Source: Corynebacterium accolens (lineage in GTDB: Bacteria > Actinomycetota > Actinomycetes > Mycobacteriales > Mycobacteriaceae). From it: a stretch of DNA of 64,000 nucleotides. Each line of letters opens with the position of its first letter. Position 1 is the first letter of the stretch. Location of the stretch: positions 2,401,438 to 2,465,437 of the forward strand of contig NZ_CP046605.1 of assembly GCF_023520795.1 (NCBI RefSeq), written 5' to 3'. Position numbers and translations under genes: made by a program. Below, piece after piece: positions 19,283 to 27,463 of this stretch. The notes under the pieces were generated by a model that saw nothing but the letters and a program-made list of their open reading frames with translations, was not told the DNA's origin and did no database searches.

Positions 19283-20866
19283 ATGCGCACTTCTCTCCGC
19301 ATTGGCGCCGCTGCCGTAGCCGCAACCGTGGCTACCGCTGGCGCAATTGCCCCAGCCACCGCCGCCGAATCCCAGGGCCCAAAGAACATCATCTACATGA
19401 TTGGTGATGGCATGGGCTATGGCCACGTGGCATTCAATAACCTCTACGAAACCGGCCAATCCAAGTACCTGGTCGATGGCGCATTTAGCGCCGAAGGACC
19501 AGAAGAACTCGACGGCGAATCCGTGCAGCGCTTCGAAGACTTCAACCGCCTGTCCATGACCACTTACCCAAATAACTCTTCCTATGACCCACAAAAGGCG
19601 TGGGCTAGCCACGAGTACGTGGATAAGGGATACACCGATTCTTCTGCCGCCGGCACCGCCATGTCCACCGGCGTGAAGACCGATAACGGCAAGTTGGGCG
19701 TGAACGATTACGGCCACGAGCAGGAAAACACCTCCGAGCGCGCCAAGAAGGCCGGAAAGTCCGCCGGTGTGGTCTCCTCCGTGCCGTTTAGCCACGCCAC
19801 CCCGGCTGCTTGGGCGGCACACAACATTTCCCGCAATAACTACCTGGAGATTGCGGATGAGATGTTCAACTCTGATCTCGATGTCATCATGGGTGCCGGC
19901 CACCCGTTCTACGACGATGACAATAAGAAGAAGGATGAGGCCAAGTACAAGTACCTATCTGAAGAGGTCTACAACAAGCTGTCTTCCGGCGAGTCCGACT
20001 GGAACTACGCCGAAACCAAGGAGCAATTTGAGGCCTTGGCCCAAGGCGATGTCGCGGCGGGGGAGAAGTACTTCGGCCTGGCGCCTGTAGCCTCTACCTT
20101 GCAGCAGGGGCGCTCCGGCGAGTCCACAGTGCCTTATGACATTCCGTTTAACGATGTCGTGGATCTTCCCACCATGACCACCGGCGCCCTCAACGCGCTG
20201 GGCCAAAATGACGAGGGCTTCCACGTCATGATCGAAGGCGGTGCCATCGACTGGAGCGGCCACGGCAACGAATCCGCCCGCGATATCGAAGAGGTACAGG
20301 ACTTCAATAAGTCCGTCGATGCCGCCATCGACTGGGTAGAAGAAAACTCCTCCTGGGACGAGACCCTGTTGGTCGTTACCGCTGACCACGAGACGGGATA
20401 CCTCTCCGGCGCCAATGAGCGCTCTGAGGGTAAGTTCAACTCCATGAATGGTGGCGGTGGCAACACCCTGCCCTCTGGCCACCAGTGGTACTCCACGCAG
20501 CACACCAACCAGGTGGTCCCATTCTTCTTCAAGGGCGCTGGCTCCGAGGCCCTTCGCGCGAAGGCCACCCACACCGACCCTGTGCGCGGTGACTACATCG
20601 ATAACACCACCTTGGCCAAGCTCACCTTGAATGAATGGTGGGTAAAGCACGATGACCAGGGCGGCAACGACCAAGCAGACGATTCTGCATCCGATCAGCC
20701 TGGCAACAATGACAATGGCGGTGACGGTTCCTCCAAGAGCGGGCTCTTCGCCGGCATCGCCGGTGCCGGTATCGCCTCGCTGGCCATCGGGGCCATTGCC
20801 TTCTTGGCGCAAAAGCTGGGCATCATCACCATCAACCCGAATGCGTGGCGGAACTTCTTCCACTAA
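19283..20866 (+). CDS. Secreted alkaline phosphatase with C-terminal membrane anchor
   Basis: 527 residues. The N-terminus MRTSLRIGAAAVAATVATAGAIAPATAAES is a Sec signal peptide cut after about residue 28. Metal and active-site motifs of the PhoA family follow: IYMIGDGMG, then TDSSAAGTA with nucleophile Ser120, and VTADHETG. After a Gly/Asp/Asn-rich linker (about 460-490) comes a hydrophobic helix (SGLFAGIAGAGIASLAIGA), so the enzyme is probably tethered to the cell envelope. It releases phosphate from organic esters outside the membrane. The start at 19283 has AAAGGA 6 bases upstream; an in-frame extension to 19163 lacks such support and would hide the signal peptide. Confidence 0.88.
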   Translation: MRTSLRIGAAAVAATVATAGAIAPATAAESQGPKNIIYMIGDGMGYGHVAFNNLYETGQSKYLVDGAFSAEGPEELDGESVQRFEDFNRLSMTTYPNNSSYDPQKAWASHEYVDKGYTDSSAAGTAMSTGVKTDNGKLGVNDYGHEQENTSERAKKAGKSAGVVSSVPFSHATPAAWAAHNISRNNYLEIADEMFNSDLDVIMGAGHPFYDDDNKKKDEAKYKYLSEEVYNKLSSGESDWNYAETKEQFEALAQGDVAAGEKYFGLAPVASTLQQGRSGESTVPYDIPFNDVVDLPTMTTGALNALGQNDEGFHVMIEGGAIDWSGHGNESARDIEEVQDFNKSVDAAIDWVEENSSWDETLLVVTADHETGYLSGANERSEGKFNSMNGGGGNTLPSGHQWYSTQHTNQVVPFFFKGAGSEALRAKATHTDPVRGDYIDNTTLAKLTLNEWWVKHDDQGGNDQADDSASDQPGNNDNGGDGSSKSGLFAGIAGAGIASLAIGAIAFLAQKLGIITINPNAWRNFFH

Positions 20867-20888
20867 TCCTGGGCGATCAATTGCGCGC

Positions 20889-20926
20889 AAAGGCTTTCAT
20901 CACTCTTGGTGGTGAAAGCCTTCTTT
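20889..20926 (+). terminator. Rho-independent terminator after the alkaline phosphatase gene
   Basis: Stem AAGGCTTTCATCAC / GTGGTGAAAGCCTT with one G-T pair and a 5-base loop, followed by CTTTTT. Confidence 0.85.
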
Positions 20927-20981
20927 TTGCCCTCTGCCTGCAGAATCCACATCTTTTCAAAAATGATCTAGGCTGGTGTAA

Positions 20982-23567
20982 ATGAGCCAGGAGAAGTTTC
21001 GTAGCCAGCTATCATCTTTTCTAGACGCGGCGGTTTTTCAGGGGGTCCCGCATCTTCGCCTCGCGCCGGATACCGATACTTTAGAGCTTTACCTGCCAGC
21101 CGTAAGCGCGGCCTATGAACCAGAAGACCCGCAATGGACCGTGACCACGCAGCTATTGGATGGCACGGAGGTCACCCGCAAGTTTTATTACGTCGCCGGT
21201 GAAGAACCTGGCTTGTGGGTTTCCATGCCGCAGCCCTTTACCCACCTTGCCGTAACGTTTGCGGAGCAGACGCTGGAGTTTGCGGGTATTGCCAATGGTG
21301 GCCTGCTGCTCGATTCCGCGCACCGGCCCGTCGATAGCACGCAGCCCATCCCGCAGGGCGCGTACACCTTCATCGCACCGACCGGCACGCAGCTAACTCC
21401 CGCCCCGGATAGCCAGCCGCGCCCGCATGGCGCGTGGGAAGGCTGGTCCATCTTTGAGGTAGCGGCACAAGATTCCTTCTCCATCGCTGTGCCGCGCCAG
21501 GACAAGGCCACCATCACCGTTGCGGAGGGCGCGGATTTTTCCTGGGATATGGCGGTCAAGTCCCTGCCCAACGCGCGCGGGTTGGACGGCGAGCTGGTGT
21601 ACACGAAATCCCCACGCCTCTTGGTCAATACCCCACTGCACCTGCAGCTGACCTATGTCCCCATCGGTGGGGAAGAGGAGGAAATCTTAGAAGATGAGCT
21701 GCCGGAGGGAATCCATGAGGTTCTACCCGGCGACGTCTTCGAGGACCCCTGGGTGGGCCGGTATCGCTTTAGCCTGTTTAAGGGCGAAGAGCTTGTCGAT
21801 GTCCACTATCTCAACTTTGCCGAAACCCTCCACATGCGCTCCAAGAACGAGGGGCCCCGCGGCACCAACTTCCGCTTCATCGATGCGCTGGGGAACCTGT
21901 CACCGTTTAGCTATGCCTTGGCCTCGTCCCCCGATAAGCCCATTCACATGGAAAAGGGCCAGCGCGTATTTGGCGAAGACGAATCGGTGCGCGAGGAGAC
22001 CATCAGCAGCGAAGCCGGCTACGAGCTGACCTTTGAGGTCATCCCGGCGACCATCCGCACGCGCGTGAAGCGCACCGCGGCCGAGCCCGTGGATTATATG
22101 GATAAGCAGGTCATCCTGGCGGATCAGCTGGATGCGGATGCGCTGTTTACGGTGCACTCGCCGGAGCCGCTGCCGCTGGCGAAATTCGTGGTCATTGATA
22201 AGAACCAGAAGATCCGGGATCTCGTCACCGCCAATGGCTCAACGGAGGCGACGACGGCCCTCTCCGTGCCCAATCGCGCCCTCAAGGCCGCGCTGACCAA
22301 GAAGTCCTCGCTGGAGCTCTACCTCCTGTGGTCCACGCTGTCTTATGAGGAGTACCTGGAGGGCCTGCCGGATAAGGAGCGCGCGGCGCACCTTAAGCGC
22401 AGCATGGACCGCCGCGTGATGGAATACGAGGCAACCGCGGAAAGTGACCTGATCTATGCCGCCATCGCCACGGTGCGCAAGGCGCCACTGGTGGCCCGCG
22501 CCACCATCGAAGACGGCATTCTTATGCCCGAGCAAACCCACGAGGAAGAGGTGGAGCTTTTGGCGTGGGCATGGCCGCTTGGCAACCCCGCCAGCGAGCC
22601 GCTGCCCTTGGAGCCGGTAGAAGAGGGCTTCGAACTACCGGAGGAATTGCACGAGGCTGGCGATCTCATCGTGGACTTCCGCGAGGATGAACCGGCCAGC
22701 GATCTCGCCGCCCCGCAGTACCCGCCGGCGAGCTCGCTCATCATCTTCCACGATGGCGAGAGCGAGAATACCGCCGGGACGTGGGAGACCTATGCCGCCC
22801 TGCGCCGCCTCGCCCCCAAGGCCAAGGAGACCTTCGAGGGCGTTATCAAGGACATCGAGGCCGATCCGCGCGCCAGCCTCGATGCGCTCATGCAGGTGGA
22901 CTTCGCGCGCGGCCAGCGCATGCGCGCGTTGGTGCGCACCGGCCTGATTACCCGTTCCTTTAGCCGCGAAGGGCAAGAGGCTGCGGATCCCTCTTCCGTG
23001 CTCGCCGCGCTTGCCGATGCCAACCAGGACCACGTCGAACAGTCCGGCTCCCCCTCGCTGTGGCGGACGGCCACCACGGGAGTAGACGATGTCACCCGCC
23101 CCATGCTGCTCATGAGCGCCACCGGCGAGGCCCCGACGCCGGCCACGGATAGCGCGCAGCTGTGCGATGACGCCCACCGCATCGCCGCGCTGCGCGAGTG
23201 CTTCGATAACGACCTGGCGCTCACCCGTCTGGGGACCATGTCCAATCTGCGCACAACCGCGCTGCAATTGCGGGTGACGCTGCAGCAATTGGGCGTTGAT
23301 AAGTCGGTATTGCACACGCTGCTCGCCCTCGACGCCTTTGGGGAGGGCAACACGGATCTGGGCGGCTCCGCCTGGATGCCATTTATTTCCTATGTTTTTG
23401 CCATCACCGCGCGCGGGGTGGCCAATGGGAAGCTCACCGATCCAGCCGTGGCCTCTGCGCTAGATAACGCCCTCCCGCAGCTAGCGGAGGCGGTCTCGCT
23501 GGCCCCAGAGCTGTTTTACCGGGATATTCTCACTGCAGAGGCACTTACCCGCGACTACAGTGACTGA
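20982..23567 (+). CDS. Large conserved hypothetical protein
   Basis: 861 residues, very acidic, with no signal peptide, membrane helix or motif I recognise. The first ~470 residues look rich in beta strands; the rest is mainly helical and contains acidic clusters (EEEEILEDELPEG, ELPEELHEAGD). A TAGGCT hexamer at 20969-20974 leaves 7 bases to the ATG, so it is probably leaderless. The MOSC gene starts one base after its stop, so the two form an operon. It could be a corynebacterial cytoplasmic protein of unknown role; I do not assign a function. Confidence 0.7.
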   Translation: MSQEKFRSQLSSFLDAAVFQGVPHLRLAPDTDTLELYLPAVSAAYEPEDPQWTVTTQLLDGTEVTRKFYYVAGEEPGLWVSMPQPFTHLAVTFAEQTLEFAGIANGGLLLDSAHRPVDSTQPIPQGAYTFIAPTGTQLTPAPDSQPRPHGAWEGWSIFEVAAQDSFSIAVPRQDKATITVAEGADFSWDMAVKSLPNARGLDGELVYTKSPRLLVNTPLHLQLTYVPIGGEEEEILEDELPEGIHEVLPGDVFEDPWVGRYRFSLFKGEELVDVHYLNFAETLHMRSKNEGPRGTNFRFIDALGNLSPFSYALASSPDKPIHMEKGQRVFGEDESVREETISSEAGYELTFEVIPATIRTRVKRTAAEPVDYMDKQVILADQLDADALFTVHSPEPLPLAKFVVIDKNQKIRDLVTANGSTEATTALSVPNRALKAALTKKSSLELYLLWSTLSYEEYLEGLPDKERAAHLKRSMDRRVMEYEATAESDLIYAAIATVRKAPLVARATIEDGILMPEQTHEEEVELLAWAWPLGNPASEPLPLEPVEEGFELPEELHEAGDLIVDFREDEPASDLAAPQYPPASSLIIFHDGESENTAGTWETYAALRRLAPKAKETFEGVIKDIEADPRASLDALMQVDFARGQRMRALVRTGLITRSFSREGQEAADPSSVLAALADANQDHVEQSGSPSLWRTATTGVDDVTRPMLLMSATGEAPTPATDSAQLCDDAHRIAALRECFDNDLALTRLGTMSNLRTTALQLRVTLQQLGVDKSVLHTLLALDAFGEGNTDLGGSAWMPFISYVFAITARGVANGKLTDPAVASALDNALPQLAEAVSLAPELFYRDILTAEALTRDYSD

Positions 23568-23568
23568 T

Positions 23569-24201
23569 ATGCAGGTTATTTCCACCAACGTCGCCGTACG
23601 CGGGCCAGATCCGAGCGGGAGGCATGAGTTTTCGGGCATCGACAAGCGCCCGCAAGACTTCATCGATATCTCCGCTCCCGGCCCCAATTACGGCGATGGT
23701 TCTGGCGTGCGCGGTGATTCTATCGGCGATAGCGATCACCACGGTGGAAGTGACAAGGCCGTTTATGCCTATGCCCGCGAGGAATTGGATTATTGGGAGG
23801 ATTCGCTGGGCCGCACGCTGGCTGCGGGGTCTTTTGGGGAGAACCTCACCACGCGCGGCATTGATCTTTCCATGCTGCTTATCAATCAACGCCTTCACAT
23901 TGGCACTACCACACTCGAGGTATCCATACCGCGCCAGCCATGCGTGACCTTTTCCGGGTGGGTGCAGGAGAAGGGCTGGCTCAAGCGGTGGACTGCGCGC
24001 GGTGATTGCGGCGCCTACTTCCGCGTCATCTCGCCAGGGCGCATTTCCGCGGGGGATGCCATAACCTGCGGCCCTGCTCCCGCGCACGATATCACCATGC
24101 GCATGGCGTTTGCGGCCAAGATGGGGGACCGGGCACTGGCCCGGCGCGTGGTCGATGCCGAGTGCTTGCCGTCCCAGCACGCAAAAAAGCTCCGGGTATA
24201 A
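23569..24201 (+). CDS. MOSC domain protein (YiiM-like)
   Basis: 210 residues with the MOSC core: AGSFGENLTTRGIDL, then VSIPRQPCVTF with the conserved cysteine thought to carry sulfur or a metal-sulfur ligand, and DCGAYFRVISPGRISAGD. YiiM relatives use molybdenum cofactor for N-hydroxylated compound reduction; function here is inferred from the family only. The ATG at 23569 follows the upstream stop by one base; a GTG at 23560 would overlap it. The stop codon lies within a terminator hairpin. Confidence 0.82.
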   Translation: MQVISTNVAVRGPDPSGRHEFSGIDKRPQDFIDISAPGPNYGDGSGVRGDSIGDSDHHGGSDKAVYAYAREELDYWEDSLGRTLAAGSFGENLTTRGIDLSMLLINQRLHIGTTTLEVSIPRQPCVTFSGWVQEKGWLKRWTARGDCGAYFRVISPGRISAGDAITCGPAPAHDITMRMAFAAKMGDRALARRVVDAECLPSQHAKKLRV

Positions 24202-24215
24202 ACCCGGAGCCAAAA
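24183..24215. terminator. Bidirectional terminator between the MOSC and MFS genes
   Basis: Stem GCTCCGGGT / ACCCGGAGC (24189-24197 and 24202-24210) with a 4-base loop, preceded by AAAAAA and followed by CAAAAATC. The A run makes it a better terminator for the leftward MFS gene. It contains the stop codon of the MOSC gene. Confidence 0.75.
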
Positions 24216-24227
24216 ATCTGTGTCACT

Positions 24228-25448
24228 TTAGGCCGGCTGCGTGCCCTCTGCGGCGCTGACGACGGGCGCCTTCGCCTTGGGGTAACGGCCATGCACCATG
24301 TAGTAGTACACCGCCGCGACGGCGATGAGGCCGGCGAGGATGAGGTACATCGTATCGAAGCCGGTGGCGCTCACGATGGGGCCGAGCCCGAAGGGGGCGA
24401 GGCCGATGCCGAAGTCCATCAAGAGGAACATCGTGGAAATACCCGCGCCTATTTGGGCGGCCGATACAGAGCGCACCGAGATGGCCTGGCAGGCGGGGCT
24501 TAGCGTGCCGTAGCCCATGCCCGTAAACGCACCCGCGACCACGAGCATCACGTCATTGCTGGGAAAGCCCATGATGATTAGGGCGATGGCGAAAGACACT
24601 AGGCCCAGGTACATGACCGAATTATCGCCCTTGTGGTCCTGGATCCGGCCCAAGAAAAAGCGCATGATGAGCATGACCACTGCGTAGCCGATGAAAAAGA
24701 GCCCGGCACCGGTGGCAAGGTCTTCTTCGCGCGCATAGGCGTTGAGATAGGTGACCACGCCGGAATAGGCAATGCCCACCAGGAGCATGAAAATACCAAT
24801 TGGCAGCACGTTAGGGTGTACCGCATTGCGCAGCTTGAAAGCCGGCTTTTCCTCATCGAGCTCCGCCGGGTAGCGCAGCGCGAGCGCCAGCACGAGGGAG
24901 ACGATATTGGAACCCAGGGCGACCGCAAAGAGGGTGTTATAGCCAATATTATTGGCCAAGAACAAGCCCACGGCTGGGCCGAAGGCGGTAGCCAGGGTCG
25001 TGCCGAGGGCGAAGTAGCCGGTGCCTTCCGCGCGGCGCTGCTGGGGGATGACGGACTGGGCGACGGCCATCAGCGCCGTAGAGGTGAGCGCATAGCCCGC
25101 GCCGTGAAGCAGGCGCACCAGGATCAGGACGGCCACGTTATGCGCCACGAAATAGCCCACCGTCACGATGCTGACGAAGGCCAGCGAGGTCAGGGCGGCG
25201 CGCTTTTGCCCCACGCGGTCCACCAACCAGCCGGAGACGATGCGCATGAATGTCGCGCCCAAAACGAAGGCGCTAGAGGCAAAACCACTGACGGTATCGG
25301 ATGCCCCGAAGCTCTCGACGGCATAGAGGGCCATGGTCGTCACAGTTAGGTAAAAGACAAGAAACTGGCCAAAATTAGCCACCCACGCCAAAAGGAACGT
25401 GGGTGTAATCAATGGCGGCTGAGCTGCCGCTGAATTCGTTATTGACAA
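24228..25448 (-). CDS. MFS transporter
   Basis: 406 residues, 12 likely membrane helices, with the MFS loop motif SGWLVDRVGQKRAAL between helices 2 and 3. No signature allows a substrate to be named; it resembles small drug or metabolite exporters. It is a single gene with its promoter in 25449-25626. That gap includes inverted copies of GCAATCACA (25526-25534) and TGTGATTGC (25609-25617). Confidence 0.8.
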   Translation of the reverse strand: MSITNSAAAQPPLITPTFLLAWVANFGQFLVFYLTVTTMALYAVESFGASDTVSGFASSAFVLGATFMRIVSGWLVDRVGQKRAALTSLAFVSIVTVGYFVAHNVAVLILVRLLHGAGYALTSTALMAVAQSVIPQQRRAEGTGYFALGTTLATAFGPAVGLFLANNIGYNTLFAVALGSNIVSLVLALALRYPAELDEEKPAFKLRNAVHPNVLPIGIFMLLVGIAYSGVVTYLNAYAREEDLATGAGLFFIGYAVVMLIMRFFLGRIQDHKGDNSVMYLGLVSFAIALIIMGFPSNDVMLVVAGAFTGMGYGTLSPACQAISVRSVSAAQIGAGISTMFLLMDFGIGLAPFGLGPIVSATGFDTMYLILAGLIAVAAVYYYMVHGRYPKAKAPVVSAAEGTQPA

Positions 25449-25626
25449 AACTCACTCCAAATAAAAAATAAAAATCCTCCCAACCGCGCACGGCCCCAGA
25501 AGGGCCGCGTGCGGGGAGAAGGAAAGCAATCACAATTATGCGGGGAGTGAGTATACGCCGCGGGCACTTAATTGTTTAATCAAACGCGGTTATAAGAGCG
25601 TTCTAAACTGTGATTGCTGGGAGGTA

Positions 25627-27102
25627 TTAGGCATTCGCATAAGGGTCGCGGATGCCCAAGTACTGCACGGTGGTGTATTCCGCAATGCCTTCCGCGCCAC
25701 CCTCGCAGCCCAGGCCGGATTGCTTGACGCCGCCGAATGGGGCAGCAGCGTTCGAGATAACGCCGGCGTTGAAGCCCATCAGGCCGAACTCCAAGCCATC
25801 GGCCACGCGCCAGAGGCGATCGGAATCTTCGGTAAAGACATAGGACGCCAAGCCGTACTCGGTGTCGTTGGCGATCTCGAGCGCCTCTTCCTCGGCGCTG
25901 AAGGTGATGATCGGGGCAACAGGACCGAAAATCTCTTCCTGAGAAACGCGCGTTTCACGTGAAACATTGCTAATGACGGTCGGCTCATAGAAGTAGCCGT
26001 CGCCACCGGCGCGCTTGCCGCCGGTGAGGATGGTGGCACCCTTCTCGGCGGCATCGTCCACGAGGCCGGACACGCTGTCGAGGGCCTTAGGCTCGATGAG
26101 CGGGCCACAGGTCACACCCTCATCCATGCCGTTGCCCAGCTTGAGCTTCTTAAACTCCGCGACGAGCTTTTCAGAGAACTCTTCAGCCACGGATTCGTGG
26201 ACCAAGAAGCGGTTGGCCGCCGTGCAGGCCTCACCGATATTGCGCATCTTGGCGCCCATCGCGCCCTTAACCGCCTGATCAATGTCCGCATCTTCGAAGA
26301 CGATGAACGGCGCGTTTCCGCCGAGCTCCATGGAGGTGCGCAATACGTTATCGGCCGCACCCTTCAGCAGGGTCCTGCCCACTGGGGTGGAGCCGGTGAA
26401 GGAGAGCTTGCGCAGGCGGGCATCGGCAAGCAGCGGCTCCGAAATAGCGGAGGCGGACTTGCCGGATACGACGTTGAGCACACCCTTGGGCAGGCCCGCA
26501 TCGAGCATGGTCTGCGCGAAGTACTGCGCGGTGAGGGGAGTAAGCTTCGCCGGCTTGAGCACCATCGTGCAGCCCGCTGCCACCGCGGGGGCCACCTTGC
26601 GGGTCGCCATCGCGAGCGGGAAGTTCCACGGGGTAATCAACAGGCAGGGGCCCACCGGCTTGCGGCGGGTGATCATCCGCAATGTACCTTCGGGAACGGT
26701 TGCGGTGCGGCCATAATCGCGCACCGCTTCTTCGCTAAACCAACGGAGGAACTCCCCGCCGTAGGTGACCTCACCCTTGGACTCCGCGATGGGCTTGCCC
26801 ATCTCAAGGGTCATCAGCGCGGCGAAGTCTTCCGCGCGCTCCTGCACGAGTTCGAAAGCCCGGCGCAAGATCTCTGCGCGCTCGCGCGGCGTGGTGCGGG
26901 CCCACTCATCCTGGACGGCGCAGGCGGCATCCAGGGCGGCAGTGGCATCCTCCCTGTTCGCGGAAGCAAGCGTCGCGAGCTTCTCGCCCGTGGCCGGGTT
27001 TTCCACGTCGAAAGTCTCCCCGGAGGTGGAGTCGCGCCACTCACCACCGATGAGCAACTGGGTAGGAACCTTTGCAATTACCTCTTCGATATTGATGCTC
27101 AT
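25627..27102 (-). CDS. gabD: NAD(P)-dependent succinate-semialdehyde dehydrogenase
   Basis: 491 residues of the aldehyde dehydrogenase family: ITPWNFPLAM, KPAKLTPLTA (cofactor-binding lysine), FTGSTPVGR, MELGGNAPFIVFED with the general-base Glu, and NIGEACTAANR with the catalytic Cys. The sequence is of the GabD/SSADH subgroup, which oxidises succinate semialdehyde to succinate. The ATG at 27102 has AAAGGTG upstream and removes a 13-residue extension. No transaminase gene is adjacent. A perfect parS lies within it (25951-25966), read as NVSRETRV. Confidence 0.82.
   Translation of the reverse strand: MSINIEEVIAKVPTQLLIGGEWRDSTSGETFDVENPATGEKLATLASANREDATAALDAACAVQDEWARTTPRERAEILRRAFELVQERAEDFAALMTLEMGKPIAESKGEVTYGGEFLRWFSEEAVRDYGRTATVPEGTLRMITRRKPVGPCLLITPWNFPLAMATRKVAPAVAAGCTMVLKPAKLTPLTAQYFAQTMLDAGLPKGVLNVVSGKSASAISEPLLADARLRKLSFTGSTPVGRTLLKGAADNVLRTSMELGGNAPFIVFEDADIDQAVKGAMGAKMRNIGEACTAANRFLVHESVAEEFSEKLVAEFKKLKLGNGMDEGVTCGPLIEPKALDSVSGLVDDAAEKGATILTGGKRAGGDGYFYEPTVISNVSRETRVSQEEIFGPVAPIITFSAEEEALEIANDTEYGLASYVFTEDSDRLWRVADGLEFGLMGFNAGVISNAAAPFGGVKQSGLGCEGGAEGIAEYTTVQYLGIRDPYANA
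25951..25966. other. parS site (ParB-binding palindrome)
   Basis: CGTTTCACGTGAAACA, perfect 14-base core GTTTCACGTGAAAC, inside gabD. Identical core to the other sites in this cluster; parAB is encoded at 59-61 kb. Confidence 0.88.
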
Positions 27103-27271
27103 AACCATCACCTTTCTTGGAAATATAGACTTACACCACACTACTCCGATTTCGGCTTGGATCGACGTGGTTCAAAGTCGAGCTCCTTAGGTCGCTTTCG
27201 GGCGACACATAAAAGACGCATAAGAACCGGTTTGAATATTTTTCATTTGTTTCTTCCGCCCTATAGAAATT

Positions 27272-27289
27272 TAGGCTAGGCTAGTGCGC
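27272..27289 (+). promoter_or_regulatory. trp operon promoter -10 region
   Basis: TAGGCTAGGCTAG: the second TAGGCT (27277-27282) is 7 bases before the leader-peptide ATG, so the trp transcript probably begins at or next to that ATG. No good -35 is visible at 17 bases, which is common in corynebacteria. Confidence 0.55.
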
Positions 27290-27328
27290 ATGAAGAAAAT
27301 AACTACTCGTTGGTGGTGGCGCGCGTAA
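27290..27328 (+). CDS. trpL: trp operon leader peptide TrpL
   Basis: Twelve codons, ATG to TAA, encoding MKKITTRWWWRA with three tandem tryptophans. Ribosome stalling at these Trp codons when tryptophan is scarce sets the state of the downstream attenuator. The ATG sits 7 bases after a TAGGCT -10, so the leader is translated from a leaderless mRNA. Confidence 0.9.
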   Translation: MKKITTRWWWRA

Positions 27329-27331
27329 CTC

Positions 27332-27385
27332 GCGGGCCTTTCTTCGCAACCCATTTTTAGGCTCGCTTTCTGCGGGCCTTTCGGC
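27332..27385 (+). promoter_or_regulatory. trp attenuator with alternative hairpins
   Basis: Two copies of GCGGGCC (27332-27338 and 27372-27378) flank one GGCTCGC (27360-27366). The middle block can pair with either copy (one T-G pair). Pairing with the second gives a short-loop hairpin followed by TTTC, the terminator. Pairing with the first, which lies just past the leader stop, gives the antiterminator. A ribosome that finishes the leader would cover the first copy and favour termination; one stalled at the Trp codons would leave it free. Confidence 0.7.
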
Positions 27386-27463
27386 GTTTTCAGTGCCTTC
27401 TGCTCGCGGATACTACGGGTCCCTCGCACTCTGTACCTCAGTTACTCCCGAAAGGGCACTGCA

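Noticed and set aside
25526-25617. Inverted GCAATCACA / TGTGATTGC pair around the MFS promoter, also a similar GCAATCACAAT at 35465
   Set aside because: Nine-base arms 74 bases apart and a single further copy are too weak to call a regulon.
27271-27289. TTAGGCTAGGCTA upstream of trpL resembles one half of a DtxR iron box
   Set aside because: Only one half matches; the repeated TAGGCT is better explained as the -10 element.
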